Positions 1 through 11,740 are shown, numbered from the stretch's first letter. The stretch is 64,000 bases of DNA from Aquiluna sp. (GCA_029241985.1 JAQWUU010000053.1:1-64000); one strand, 5' to 3'. Numbers and translations are program-made. The notes: a model not told the origin generated them from the sequence alone.

Positions 1-50
1 GCACCACTCTTGTAAAGTGGGGGTTACGGGTTCGAGTCCCGTGGTCGGCT
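1..50 (+). tRNA. tRNA-Thr (TGT), 3' part only (5' end outside the window)
   Basis: Anticodon loop cttgtaa (TGT), T-arm acgggttcgagtcccgt, 3' acceptor ggtcggc + T. Confidence 0.85.
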
Positions 51-52
51 CT

Positions 53-1141
53 CTAGCTTCTAGGGCGCAACTCTGAAACCATCGGGCAGACAAACGGGTC
101 AACGTTATTGCTCAGTCCCACCTTATTCAGATGCTTCATGATTACCACGTAGCTGGCCATCAGGTTCATCTCAACCATTGTTATGTTGTTCTTCTTACAG
201 AATTCGTCGACCATTACGTGCGCCTTTCTCAGGAAAGGCCTCGCCATGGAGGGGAATAGATGGTGCTCAACCTGGTAGTTGAGTCCGCCCATTAGGTTGT
301 CTTTCAGCCAGCTTCCACGAATGTTTCTGGAGGTGAGAACCTGCCTTGAGAAGAAATCTAACTTGCTGTCTTTTTCAACCAGTGGCATTCCCTTGTGGTT
401 TGGGGCAAAGGCAGCACCCATGAAAAAACCGAAGGTCATCATCATGAAAAACCAAAGTGCAATTGCCCAGAGCCAGCCGAACATCAGCCCCATAACAATG
501 TAAGGAGCAGTTTGACGAATCATCATGAGAGAAAATTCGAGCATCCGAACTCTAAGCAGCTTGTCTTTGCGGACAAGGCCAGCAAAAGAATCTAGCAACA
601 GGTCAAAGCCAGTGAAAAGCAGCAGGAACGGGAACAGGTAACCCTGTCGGTCAGAGAAGAATCGCTCAATTCCCTTTTTCGATTCCTTTGACTCCGTGGT
701 GAAGGAGAGCACTCGAATTGCGATGTCAGGATCTTCACCGATTTGGTTTGGCCTTTGGTGGTGCTTGTTGTGCTTTCGCAGCCAAAAGCCGTAGCTCAAG
801 CCAGCGAATAGATTTGCCAAAATCAGCCCGAGCCAATCGTTGGCCTTGTTGTTTCTAAAAACTTGCCTGTGGGATGCCTCGTGAGCTATAAATCCGTACT
901 GGGCGCTCATGATTCCAAGAAGGCCAGCCAGTGCGAAGCCGGCAATAATCCACCACTGGCTCTGCTCAAGCGCAGAGCCAACGAAACCGGCCCCGACCCA
1001 TAAAGCGGAGGCTACGGCGGAGATCACAGCCAGCCGAATGATGTAGAAGCTGGGCCGCTTGTGAAGTAGCCCTGCCTCCTTAACCTGCTGCAGAATCAGG
1101 TGAAAGTTTGTGGGGGATTTGATGGTTGCGATTGCGCTCAT
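53..1141 (-). CDS. Fatty acid desaturase (acyl-CoA/acyl-lipid desaturase)
   Basis: Three histidine boxes HEASH, HNKHH, QVEHH; several hydrophobic segments. Confidence 0.9.
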   Translation of the reverse strand: MSAIATIKSPTNFHLILQQVKEAGLLHKRPSFYIIRLAVISAVASALWVGAGFVGSALEQSQWWIIAGFALAGLLGIMSAQYGFIAHEASHRQVFRNNKANDWLGLILANLFAGLSYGFWLRKHNKHHQRPNQIGEDPDIAIRVLSFTTESKESKKGIERFFSDRQGYLFPFLLLFTGFDLLLDSFAGLVRKDKLLRVRMLEFSLMMIRQTAPYIVMGLMFGWLWAIALWFFMMMTFGFFMGAAFAPNHKGMPLVEKDSKLDFFSRQVLTSRNIRGSWLKDNLMGGLNYQVEHHLFPSMARPFLRKAHVMVDEFCKKNNITMVEMNLMASYVVIMKHLNKVGLSNNVDPFVCPMVSELRPRS

Positions 1142-1225
1142 GATGTGCAGTCTAAGCGCACGAACTGAACTGGTGCGGATTGTTGAAGAATCGTTTCGAC
1201 TGACATACTTATAAGTGTGAAAGCA

Positions 1226-2614
1226 ATGAGGCTTGAAAACGATTTACTTGGCGAACGAGAAATTCCGCTGGATGCATACTGGGGCGTCCATACCCTGAGA
1301 GCCGTGGAAAACTTCCCCATCAGCGGAGTCCCAATAGGACACTATCGCTCCCTTGTCAGAGGGCTTGGTTTTATCAAGGAAGCTTCTGCCAGGGCTAATT
1401 TGGCGCTTGGTGTAATCGACGAAGTTGTCTGTTCAGCGGTTATCGAGGCGGCTATTCAAGTCAGGGACGGAAAATACGACGACCAGTTTGTGGTCGATGC
1501 CATTCAGGGCGGCGCAGGAACCTCAACAAATATGAATGCAAACGAGGTAATTGCCAATAGGGCTCTTGAGCTTGCGGGTCACAAAAAAGGTGAGTATCAG
1601 CACATACACCCTCTGAATCATGTAAACGCATCTCAGTCAACGAATGATGTTTACCCAACGGCAATAAGGGTCTCGATGATCATTGAGATTAGAGCGCTCT
1701 TGACCGAAGTTGCATTCTTGAGAAAAGCCATAGACGCCAAAGCACTCGAATTCGCAGAAGTTCTCAAAATGGGGCGCACTCAGCTTCAAGATGCGGTGCC
1801 AATGACACTTGGACAAGAGTTTGCGGCTTGGTCTCAAACCCTCGGTGAGGACGAGGGCAGGCTTCAAGAGATGATTCCACTATTGAGCGAAATCAATCTT
1901 GGTGGAACGGCGATTGGAACCAAGCTAAATACACCGGCTGGTTACAGTCAGCTGGTCTGTGAAATCCTCAGTGAGATTTGTGAGCACCAGTTCACCCCTG
2001 CAGTCAACCTGATTGAGGCCACAAGCGACACTGGAGTATTCGTGTCGGTCTCCAGCACCTTCAAGAGACTCGCCACCAAGCTTTCTAAGATTTCAAACGA
2101 CCTGAGACTGTTGTCTTCAGGCCCAAGAGCGGGAATCAAGGAAATCAACCTTCCTGCCAGACAGGCTGGGTCTTCGATAATGCCCGGCAAGGTCAACCCG
2201 GTTATTCCAGAGGCAGTCAATGAGGTTGCTTTTACTGTGATCGGCAATGACCTGATCGTCACAATGGCTGCTGAGGCCGGTCAGCTTCAGCTCAATGCCT
2301 TCGAGCCGATTATTGCCAGATCACTAATGATGAGCGTGGTCTACCTCAGACAGAGTTGCCACATCTTGGCTGAGTTTTGCATTAGTGGGATTACCGCGAA
2401 CGTTGAACACCTGAGATTAACAGTTGAAAACTCGATTGGCCTCGCAACAGCCCTTGGTCCAAAACTCGGCTACGACAAGACTTCGCTAATTGCCAAGCAC
2501 GCTCAGCAGCACAACATGTCTGTTAAGGAAGCCGTTATGGACTTAGGTCTGATGACCGAAGAAGAGTTCTATGCGCTTCTGGGTGACGTGCGAAAGCTAA
2601 CCGGGCAAGACTAA
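1226..2614 (+). CDS. aspA: Aspartate ammonia-lyase
   Basis: QGGAGTSTNMNANEVIANRALE and [12 protein letters not shown] signatures of the aspartase/fumarase superfamily, aspartase-type variant. Confidence 0.88.
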   Translation: MRLENDLLGEREIPLDAYWGVHTLRAVENFPISGVPIGHYRSLVRGLGFIKEASARANLALGVIDEVVCSAVIEAAIQVRDGKYDDQFVVDAIQGGAGTSTNMNANEVIANRALELAGHKKGEYQHIHPLNHVNASQSTNDVYPTAIRVSMIIEIRALLTEVAFLRKAIDAKALEFAEVLKMGRTQLQDAVPMTLGQEFAAWSQTLGEDEGRLQEMIPLLSEINLGGTAIGTKLNTPAGYSQLVCEILSEICEHQFTPAVNLIEATSDTGVFVSVSSTFKRLATKLSKISNDLRLLSSGPRAGIKEINLPARQAGSSIMPGKVNPVIPEAVNEVAFTVIGNDLIVTMAAEAGQLQLNAFEPIIARSLMMSVVYLRQSCHILAEFCISGITANVEHLRLTVENSIGLATALGPKLGYDKTSLIAKHAQQHNMSVKEAVMDLGLMTEEEFYALLGDVRKLTGQD

Positions 2615-3342
2615 ATAAAGCTTGCAACAGCCAACGTGATTAGGGGCGCAAAAATCAGTGCTGGAAGCATGTCTGCAACCGCGACCATTCTGATCTGAAG
2701 CACTCGTAGACCTGTTCCCAGTAACAAAATTCCACCAGTTGCTGTGATTGATGCAATCAGCGCATCGCTCATTAGAGCCCCGGCGCTCGCTGCAGTGATC
2801 GTCAAGAGCCCCTGCCAGAGCCCGACTGGTATCGCTGAGAAGGCAACGCCCCAACCTAGGGCAGCAGAAAACGCAATGGAAGTCAATCCGTCAAGACTTG
2901 ACTTCAGAGCTAGGACGTCGAAACCTTCGCCGAGTCCGTCTTGAAGCGCGCCGAGCACAGCCATCGGTCCGATTGTGAACAGGAGGGAGGCGTTGACAAA
3001 GCCTTCAATGAATTTGTCTTTGTCGCCACCCTTGGACACTTTCAGCTGAAGCCAGGTGCCAAATTGGCTAAGTTTTTCCTCAATGCCGATTAGCGATCCA
3101 ACAACTGTTCCTATCACGAGGGAAGCCAAAACGACCAGCAACGTGCCCGGTTTTGTCACTGCACTCGCGAATGCAGAGTCAGAAAGTGCTGCAAGGTTTA
3201 ATGCTCCAATAACAAGAACCACTAGACCCAGTGCGTCGGTGAGGGTCCTTGATATTTTTTCGGGGAGTCTGTGACCGAGTGCCACTCCAATGGCAGCACC
3301 CAAAAGAATTGCGACGACATTTATAAGCGTTCCCAAGTGCAC
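2611..3342 (-). CDS. DUF554 family membrane protein
   Basis: MHLGTLINVVAILLGAAIGVALGHRLPEKI start and repeated hydrophobic segments typical of DUF554. Confidence 0.8.
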   Translation of the reverse strand: MHLGTLINVVAILLGAAIGVALGHRLPEKISRTLTDALGLVVLVIGALNLAALSDSAFASAVTKPGTLLVVLASLVIGTVVGSLIGIEEKLSQFGTWLQLKVSKGGDKDKFIEGFVNASLLFTIGPMAVLGALQDGLGEGFDVLALKSSLDGLTSIAFSAALGWGVAFSAIPVGLWQGLLTITAASAGALMSDALIASITATGGILLLGTGLRVLQIRMVAVADMLPALIFAPLITLAVASFI

Positions 3343-3383
3343 CTTTTCTCTGACGAGAAAAAGACTACTGACTTGGTGTCTGT

Positions 3384-3782
3384 TTAGTCAGCTTGAAATG
3401 TGATTGAAACCGAGTTGATGCAATAGCGGTTTCCTGTTGGGGTTTGGGGAGCATCGTCAAACAGGTGCCCTAGGTGGCCCCCACACTTTGCACACCGTAC
3501 TTCAGTTCTGACCATGCCGTGAGAGCTGTCCTCGATGTACTCGATTGCCTTGGTGTCCAAGGACTTGTAGAAAGAAGGCCAACCGCAGTGCGAGTCAAAT
3601 TTTGTTTCCGCTTCGAAGAGGTGCGCACCGCAGCCGCGGCAACTGTAGGTCCCCATGCGCTTTTCATCTAGAAGTTCTCCGCTGTAGGCCCGTTCAGTGC
3701 CAGCCATTCTTAGAACGTGATACTCAAACTCTGAGAGCTCGTTTTTCCATTGCTCATCAGTCTTGAAAACTTCGTATTTCAT
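3384..3782 (-). CDS. msrB: Peptide-methionine (R)-S-oxide reductase
   Basis: CRGCGAHLF, HCGWPSF, RCAKCGGHLGHLFDD, RYCINS motifs. Start chosen at MKYEVFK, preceded by aggag. Confidence 0.93.
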   Translation of the reverse strand: MKYEVFKTDEQWKNELSEFEYHVLRMAGTERAYSGELLDEKRMGTYSCRGCGAHLFEAETKFDSHCGWPSFYKSLDTKAIEYIEDSSHGMVRTEVRCAKCGGHLGHLFDDAPQTPTGNRYCINSVSITFQAD

Positions 3783-3954
3783 AAAAACTCCTCCGCTGTA
3801 ATTTATAACCGTTGAATAACACATTTCATCCCACAAAATATCTATGTCTTTTTTATATAAACCCCCGTAGACTATTGGAGTTGAGCTGTGACCGAGGTTG
3901 GAGCTTGATGCATCGGCGACAGACGCAGGTGGTACAAGCATCAGGAGCAGCAAA

Positions 3955-4158
3955 ATGGCACAAGGGACCGTAAAGTGGTTCAACTCTGAAAAGGGTTTTG
4001 GTTTCATCACTCAAGACGGCGGACCGGACGTATTCGTTCACTTCTCCGCTATAGAGTCCGATGGGTACCGCGAACTTCGCGAAAACCAGCGGGTTGAGTT
4101 CAACGTTAAGGATGGGGACAAGGGTCCTCAGGCTGAAAACGTAGTTCCAGTCGCTTAA
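3955..4158 (+). CDS. Cold shock protein
   Basis: [35 protein letters not shown] aggag upstream. Confidence 0.95.
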   Translation: MAQGTVKWFNSEKGFGFITQDGGPDVFVHFSAIESDGYRELRENQRVEFNVKDGDKGPQAENVVPVA

Positions 4159-4170
4159 GTAGCAACAATC

Positions 4171-4205
4171 CGAACACCGGCCAGCTAAATTGCTGCCGGT
4201 GTTCG
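4171..4205 (+). terminator. Long hairpin downstream of the cold shock gene, no U-tract
   Basis: cgaacaccgg-(c bulge)-cagc / taaatt loop / gctg-ccggtgttcg: 14 bp with one bulged nt. Confidence 0.5.
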
Positions 4206-4239
4206 CTTGCACTCGGAGCATTTGAGTGATAAAACTTTA

Positions 4240-4266
4240 TTAGCACTCTCCAACCGTGAGTGCTAA
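4240..4266 (+). promoter_or_regulatory. CIRCE operator (HrcA binding site)
   Basis: TTAGCACTC-N9-GAGTGCTAA, perfect inverted repeat, upstream of groEL. Confidence 0.95.
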
Positions 4267-4278
4267 AACCAGTCTTGA

Positions 4279-5919
<1,641 letters not shown>

Positions 5920-5932
5920 GCACTTAAAAAAG

Positions 5933-5966
5933 AACGGGAGTGGTTACGACCACTCCCGTTTTTTTT
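5933..5966 (+). terminator. Intrinsic terminator after groEL
   Basis: aacgggagtggt-tacg-accactcccgtt followed by T run; perfect 12-bp stem. Confidence 0.93.
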
Positions 5967-6001
5967 GCACTCATTTCCTAAGTGTTTGACCTAGTCGCCG
6001 G

Positions 6002-7444
6002 TTAGGTTTTTGGCAGTTCAACAACAAATGTCGACCCACCACCTGCTGTTTCCTGAGCAAAAATCTTGCCGTCGTGAGCGGTAACGATTGACTTTGCAAT
6101 CGCTAGACCAAGTCCAGAACCACCGGTTTCACGGTTTCTTGAGTTATCTGCTCTATAGAAGCGCTCGAATACCTTGTCTCTCAACGGTTCGGGAATGCCA
6201 TCTCCGTGGTCAATTACGCTGATTTTAAGAGTGTCAGTTTGGCCATCCAGCTGAACTAACACCTCCGATGCCTTCGGAGCAAAGCGTGAGGCGTTAGCTA
6301 CCAAGTTGGTGAGCACCTGCTTGATTCTGTCGGAGTCAATCTCAGCAGCAAATTCTTTGCCGGTTCTCTCGACTCTGAATGTCACTTCAGGGTTTGCCAC
6401 CGAGGCGTCCATCGTGACATTGTCAGCAAGATTCGAAACATCGGTCTTGGACAATTCTAGGTTTCCAAGTTCATCCATGCGTGTCAAGGTCAGCAAGCTC
6501 TCAACTAGCCCTGTCATTCTGACGGCCTCGCTTTCAATTCGCTGCATAGCTTCGGCAACGTCTTGCTTCTTCGTGAGCGCTCCCATTCTGTAGAGTTCGG
6601 CGTAGCCTCTGACTGTGACCAGGGGAGTGCGGAGTTCATGGCTTGCGTCTGATACAAACCTTCGCATCTGTTCCAGGGTCTTATCCCTTCCACTTACTGC
6701 ACCCTCAATGCTGTCAAGCATGCTGTTTAGCGCTTTGTTTAGGCGTCCAATCTCGGTCTTGCCATGTCTGGTCATCAAACGAGAAGAGAATTTTCCGGCC
6801 TGGACGGCCTCTGCAGTTCGCTCAACTTCTTTCAGGGGCCTAAGAGCCGAAGTAATGGTGAGCCAGATACTGAACCCGGAAAGAACCACAAGGAAAATTC
6901 CAAACCTGCCGCCGATGACCGCATACTCTGCGAGGATCTGGCGGTTTGAATTGGTTGGGAGAGCTACCACTACCGAGCCGTTGGCCAGTTCCAGTGGCAT
7001 TGCAACCATGCGCCACTCTGTGTCGAGGCCGCGCTGGTTTTCAACGATTATGTCAAAGGGGATAGATTCAGATTTTTTTACGGTCTCAATGTTTAACTTT
7101 GAGAAGTTTGGAACAGATCTTCCACCACCGGTCGAGGAAATAAGACCCAAAAACTGATTACCCCTGGCATCCAGAATTGCTATGTAGTAGTCGCTTGGCA
7201 GTGAGGGAAGTGCAAGGTTTCCGGAGGAAACCTGCGCCTCAAGCTTCAGCGGGTTTTCCGTCCTCAGCTGGTTGGCGGTGGAGATCAAAAGAGTGTCGGT
7301 GTTTCTCTGCAGGTAGGTATCCAGAAGCGCAATGGTTCCGGCACTGGAAACTGTAAGGAGCAGACCAATCAATCCAACCGACAGCGTTGTCAGCTTGGCC
7401 CTGAGCGAGATTCGCTCCCAGCCTGCTAAAAACCTTTGCTTCAA
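6002..7444 (-). CDS. HAMP-domain sensor histidine kinase
   Basis: SHELRTPLVTVRGYAEL H-box, GDGIPE and GGSGLGLAI ATP-binding motifs, N-terminal TM. Confidence 0.92.
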   Translation of the reverse strand: MKQRFLAGWERISLRAKLTTLSVGLIGLLLTVSSAGTIALLDTYLQRNTDTLLISTANQLRTENPLKLEAQVSSGNLALPSLPSDYYIAILDARGNQFLGLISSTGGGRSVPNFSKLNIETVKKSESIPFDIIVENQRGLDTEWRMVAMPLELANGSVVVALPTNSNRQILAEYAVIGGRFGIFLVVLSGFSIWLTITSALRPLKEVERTAEAVQAGKFSSRLMTRHGKTEIGRLNKALNSMLDSIEGAVSGRDKTLEQMRRFVSDASHELRTPLVTVRGYAELYRMGALTKKQDVAEAMQRIESEAVRMTGLVESLLTLTRMDELGNLELSKTDVSNLADNVTMDASVANPEVTFRVERTGKEFAAEIDSDRIKQVLTNLVANASRFAPKASEVLVQLDGQTDTLKISVIDHGDGIPEPLRDKVFERFYRADNSRNRETGGSGLGLAIAKSIVTAHDGKIFAQETAGGGSTFVVELPKT

Positions 7445-7447
7445 AAG

Positions 7448-8140
7448 TTATCCTTTGGGTGCCTTGAACATATATCCAACACCACGCTTGGTGATAATCA
7501 AAGGTTCTTGACTAAGTGGATCAAGTTTCTTCCGCAGATAAGAAACGTAACTCTCAACAATTCCCATTTCTCCGTTGAAGTCATATTCCCAAACGTGGTC
7601 CAGAATTTGAGCTTTCGTCAAAACCCGGTTTGGGTTGGTTGCCAAGTAGCGAAGCAATTGATACTCGGTCGGTGAAAGATCAACCAGTTGCCCGCCGACA
7701 CTCACCTCATGAGCATCTTCGTTGATTGATAACTCACCAGCCGTGATAACTGAGCCTGGCGACCCATCTTTGCTGGTGCGTCTGATAATTGCCGAAATGC
7801 GGGCCATGATTTCATCAAGGCTGAAAGGCTTTGTGACATAGTCATCACCCCCAACGGTTAGTCCGGCGATTTTGTCTTCAGTGTCATCCCTCGCGGTGAG
7901 AAACAGAATCGGGGTTTCGATTCCCATCCCGCGAATTTTCTTTGTGACGCCAAAGCCTGAAATGTCAGGCAGCATTACGTCAAGAAGGACGATGTCTGGT
8001 TGAGTATCAGTGATCATAGCTATGGCATCTGTTCCATTTGCCGCGGTTGCGACCTGGTGCCCAGCAAATCGGAGGCTAGCCGAGAGCAAGTCTCTAATGT
8101 TCGGTTCGTCGTCAACTACAAGAACTTTAAGTTTTTCCAT
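7448..8140 (-). CDS. OmpR-family response regulator
   Basis: Receiver domain (VVDDEPNIRDLL, DIVLLDVMLPDISG) plus winged-helix C-terminus; adjacent to the kinase. Confidence 0.93.
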   Translation of the reverse strand: MEKLKVLVVDDEPNIRDLLSASLRFAGHQVATAANGTDAIAMITDTQPDIVLLDVMLPDISGFGVTKKIRGMGIETPILFLTARDDTEDKIAGLTVGGDDYVTKPFSLDEIMARISAIIRRTSKDGSPGSVITAGELSINEDAHEVSVGGQLVDLSPTEYQLLRYLATNPNRVLTKAQILDHVWEYDFNGEMGIVESYVSYLRKKLDPLSQEPLIITKRGVGYMFKAPKG

Positions 8141-8202
8141 ATTGATAAGTTTGCGACAGTTAGCTGAAAGTTGTCTGGGAGTAGTCTGCTAGAAAATTTA
8201 GG

Positions 8203-9831
8203 CTAGATGGTGTCCGCGTCGATGATCTCGTATGAGTAGCCCTGCTCGGCAAGGAAGCGCTGGCGGTTCTGGGCGAAGTCCTGCTCTACAGTGTCGGCTG
8301 CCACAATCGTATAGAAAGCGGCGGATCGCCCATCTTTTTTGGGTCGCAGTAATCTTCCAAGTCGCTGGGCCTCCTCCTGTCTTGACCCAAAGGCTCCCGA
8401 GATTTGAATTGCCACTGAAGCCTCTGGCAAGTCAACGGAAAAGTTGGCGACCTTGGAGACAACAAGCGTGTCTATTGCGCCGGTTCTAAATGATCTGAAG
8501 AGTTCTTCTCTGGTGTCAACAGGAGTTTCGCCAGTAATCTTCGGAATGTTGAGAGCTTCTGAGACCTCAGAAATCTGGTCAAGATATTGGCCGATGATCA
8601 GAGTCGGTTCGCCCTGGTGTTTTTTGAGAATGCGCTTGATGATCCCGAGCTTCGCATTTGCCGTTGCAGCAATACGAAAGCGGCTTTCCTGGTCTGCTAT
8701 CGCGTAGTCCATTCGAGCATCGTCTGGAAGCGAGACGCGAACCTCGAAGCAGTTAGCTGGTGCGATGTAGCCCTGCGCTTCAATATCCTTCCAGGGAGCA
8801 TCAAATCGTTTTGGTCCAATCAGGGAAAAGACATCCGACTCACGACCGTCCTCACGAACCAGGGTGGCAGTGAGTCCAAGTCTCCGCCTGGCTTGAAGGT
8901 CCGCTGTCATTTTGAAAATCGGAGCTGGCAGCAAGTGGACTTCGTCGTAAATAATCAGCCCCCAGTCTCGGGCGTCCAGAAGCGCCAGGTGCGTGAACTC
9001 ACCTTTACGCCGAGTGGTAAGAATTTGATACGTCGCAATCGTAACCGGAGCCAATTCCTTGCTGCTCCCGGAGTACTCTGCGATGTCCTCCTCCGTGAGA
9101 GTTGTCTTTTCGATTAGCTCATCCCGCCACTGCCTAGCGGCAACAGTGTTGGTGACGAGAATCAGGGTGTTTGCCTTAACATCCGCCATGGTCGCAGCGC
9201 CAACCATGGTCTTTCCAGCGCCGCAAGGAAGTACCACGACACCGGAGCCACCTAGTGCGAATTTGTCAGCTGCTTCACGTTGGTACCCACGCAGCTTCCA
9301 TGTGTCCTGCAGCAGGCCGATTTCGTAGGGGGCTCCAGGCGTGTAACCGGCATCATCGGAGGCTGGCCAGCCAAGTTTCAGGAGCTGCTGCTTCAGGGCT
9401 CCTCTGGCCCAGTCTCGAACTCGATAGCCATTTTCAATTGGACCCTCGAGAAGCTCGCCAATTTTTTGGTTGGATCCCACTTCGGCTAGAACTGCCTTGG
9501 AGTCTGAGGTGAGAATCAGCCCCTGGTCATCTCGCCCGATTTGAAGTTTCCCAAAGCGGTCAATGGTGTTCTGAATCTCGGATTCAACGAGTTTTGGTAT
9601 CTCAAATTTGGACCACTTTTTCAATGACGCCAAGATAAATGCCGCATCGTGTCCTGCTGCGCGCGCATTCCAAAGTCCAAGCTTGGTAATGCGATATGTG
9701 TGGACGTGCTCCGGAGCTCTTTCGAGCTCGGCAAAAATTCCAAGTTCGTGTCTGGCTGCACTTGCCATTTCGTGGCCGGTCTCGAGCAGGACCGTGCGGT
9801 CGCTCTGGACAATAAGTGGGCCGTTAGACAT
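8203..9831 (-). CDS. XPB/ERCC3-type DNA helicase
   Basis: LPCGAGKT Walker A, DEVH box, LGLTATLVREDGRE, QRLGRLLRPK. Confidence 0.9.
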   Translation of the reverse strand: MSNGPLIVQSDRTVLLETGHEMASAARHELGIFAELERAPEHVHTYRITKLGLWNARAAGHDAAFILASLKKWSKFEIPKLVESEIQNTIDRFGKLQIGRDDQGLILTSDSKAVLAEVGSNQKIGELLEGPIENGYRVRDWARGALKQQLLKLGWPASDDAGYTPGAPYEIGLLQDTWKLRGYQREAADKFALGGSGVVVLPCGAGKTMVGAATMADVKANTLILVTNTVAARQWRDELIEKTTLTEEDIAEYSGSSKELAPVTIATYQILTTRRKGEFTHLALLDARDWGLIIYDEVHLLPAPIFKMTADLQARRRLGLTATLVREDGRESDVFSLIGPKRFDAPWKDIEAQGYIAPANCFEVRVSLPDDARMDYAIADQESRFRIAATANAKLGIIKRILKKHQGEPTLIIGQYLDQISEVSEALNIPKITGETPVDTREELFRSFRTGAIDTLVVSKVANFSVDLPEASVAIQISGAFGSRQEEAQRLGRLLRPKKDGRSAAFYTIVAADTVEQDFAQNRQRFLAEQGYSYEIIDADTI

Positions 9832-9840
9832 CCGACTAGC

Positions 9841-11445
9841 TTAAACCAAGACGACTGATTGAATCCTTGAAACTGGCAGCGTACGCTCAGCATCTTTTTC
9901 CTGGTCTTTACCCCTGAGTCTTCCAGCTGCAATGCCAAGAACTGAAAGTGTGAACTGCTGGGCGTTCCCGTCTTGCATCTCAACTGAAATTTGAACCATT
10001 AGTTTGTTTTTTTGAGCGAACTGCAGTTGCCTAAGCACGTCATCGCTACCCATTTGGGCTTTGTCTCCTGACATGAGGTTGGCCACTCGAGCTGCGATTT
10101 TGTCATCTTCAAGGATTGCCGGCGTTGGCTCAACTGCAACTCTTGGCGATCGGACTTTCCCTTCGCCATCGAACATCACCGCTGCATATCCTGCTTCTCT
10201 GAGATTGAAGTAGACGAGGTCCAAACCCAGTCGCGTTGCAAGTTGGCCAGGCGCGATTGGCTGCAGCATGAGTCCCCTGAGTGAGTGCTCGTTTGCAATT
10301 TGTGTCAGCAAAATCGTGTCTTCTGAGGTGATTATTGTTCCAGATTCTTGATTGAGCACTCGAAGTTGTCCGAAGCGTTCACTTGCTTGCTTGAGAACAT
10401 ACTCCAGAGGCTGCGGCAAGGTTTTACCACCGGCATCCTCCAGTGTCTTAAGGATCTGATTTACGCTCATGCCTGTTTCTAGGGCATGGGAAACTGTCAT
10501 CGGGGAGATCCTGAATCTGGATGCAAGACCCAAATCCTCAGAGTCAGCGAAGGTATCGAGTTTCCTGTGAAGCTGAGTGGAAATAGGGCCCGTCGAAACA
10601 ATGCTCAAATCTCCCTGCACCAAAATGCGATCTTGAATCTCAGGGAGGTGCTTGGCTATGTCTTTTGCGGCCTTGTCTAAGGATCCAAGGGTGAGCGGGT
10701 AAAGAACTTCACCTTGATCTACTAGACCTAGGTCAGCTCCAAACTCCAATATTTTGATGCTTGAAAGGCTCACCAATGGGAACGCCCGCTGGACTTGCTG
10801 TGCGAGCGGGCCTTCTTGCACTTCGAATTCCGGCAGGTCCCAGCAGTCTTGAGCTAGAGCAAGCCAAGCCTGGAGGCGATCCATCTCGAGCCAAGCCATA
10901 CCGGTCTTAGACGCGACCCATCGCTCATCGCTTTGACCAATCAGGCCGGCATTTACCGCTAGCTGGAATTTTCGCTGCACATCTTTTGGAGTGAGCTTGA
11001 GCTTGAGCGCTATCTCCTTGGCGTCTTGAGACCTGATGCCAGCGCGAATAACGTCGAGCCAATGTCGTTCACAAGCGAATAGCAGCTCGGTGACGCACAA
11101 CAGGGTCTCGTATGCACTGAGGTAAGAGCCGTGGTGAAGCGAAGGCTTATATTTTTGTGGCTCGAGTTCCAGGCTCAGTTCTTGAGCCTCGGCAAGTACT
11201 TCGCCTGTGGATAGGTTGAGCTGAACAAGGGTCTTGGTCGAAGTGCCAGAACGAAGTGCATCGAGCTCAATCGCACCAAGCGAGCGAATCTTGGGCTCTA
11301 GCTCACGTCGCGATAGCAGGACTCGGCTCAAATCAAAGTAGTCATCGCAACCATGACCTTGACCCAACGAGCGCTCTAGCGTGTGGGTGAGCTCATTTGA
11401 AGATTTGGCCCGAAGCTGCGAGGCGAGTTCCAAAATAGAAGACAC
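9841..11445 (-). CDS. Helicase-associated protein paired with XPB
   Basis: 534-aa ORF immediately upstream of the XPB helicase gene on the same strand; resembles actinobacterial helicase-associated proteins. Confidence 0.65.
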   Translation of the reverse strand: MSSILELASQLRAKSSNELTHTLERSLGQGHGCDDYFDLSRVLLSRRELEPKIRSLGAIELDALRSGTSTKTLVQLNLSTGEVLAEAQELSLELEPQKYKPSLHHGSYLSAYETLLCVTELLFACERHWLDVIRAGIRSQDAKEIALKLKLTPKDVQRKFQLAVNAGLIGQSDERWVASKTGMAWLEMDRLQAWLALAQDCWDLPEFEVQEGPLAQQVQRAFPLVSLSSIKILEFGADLGLVDQGEVLYPLTLGSLDKAAKDIAKHLPEIQDRILVQGDLSIVSTGPISTQLHRKLDTFADSEDLGLASRFRISPMTVSHALETGMSVNQILKTLEDAGGKTLPQPLEYVLKQASERFGQLRVLNQESGTIITSEDTILLTQIANEHSLRGLMLQPIAPGQLATRLGLDLVYFNLREAGYAAVMFDGEGKVRSPRVAVEPTPAILEDDKIAARVANLMSGDKAQMGSDDVLRQLQFAQKNKLMVQISVEMQDGNAQQFTLSVLGIAAGRLRGKDQEKDAERTLPVSRIQSVVLV

Positions 11446-11684
11446 TAGTTCTTGTCTTCTTTGCCGCGTTTGATGATTGCAACTATGAGCATCGCAATGA
11501 TTATTAGGAAGCCGACAGGTAGTCCAATCAGCGGAAGTTGGGCAAACACGACCGGGAAGCTATTTACTCCGAGTGCACTTAGGCCAAGGGTCAGGAGCAT
11601 CGAAACAATCGAAACTCCAATTACACCGACTGACATGTAAGCCAAGATGGTTTCGATTGGAGCACGTTTTTGATTTTTAGCCAT
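11445..11684 (-). CDS. Small two-TM membrane protein, hypothetical
   Basis: 79-aa ORF with two hydrophobic segments, overlaps the following gene by 1 nt. Confidence 0.65.
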   Translation of the reverse strand: MAKNQKRAPIETILAYMSVGVIGVSIVSMLLTLGLSALGVNSFPVVFAQLPLIGLPVGFLIIIAMLIVAIIKRGKEDKN

Positions 11685-11740
11685 CAGATAACTCTAACCT
11701 TTCAGATACACTAATCGGCGAGCAGTTGAAAGTAGGAAGC

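Noticed and set aside
279-595. Plus-strand ORFs 279-503 and 395-595
   Set aside because: Antisense to the well-supported fatty acid desaturase; no SD or domain.
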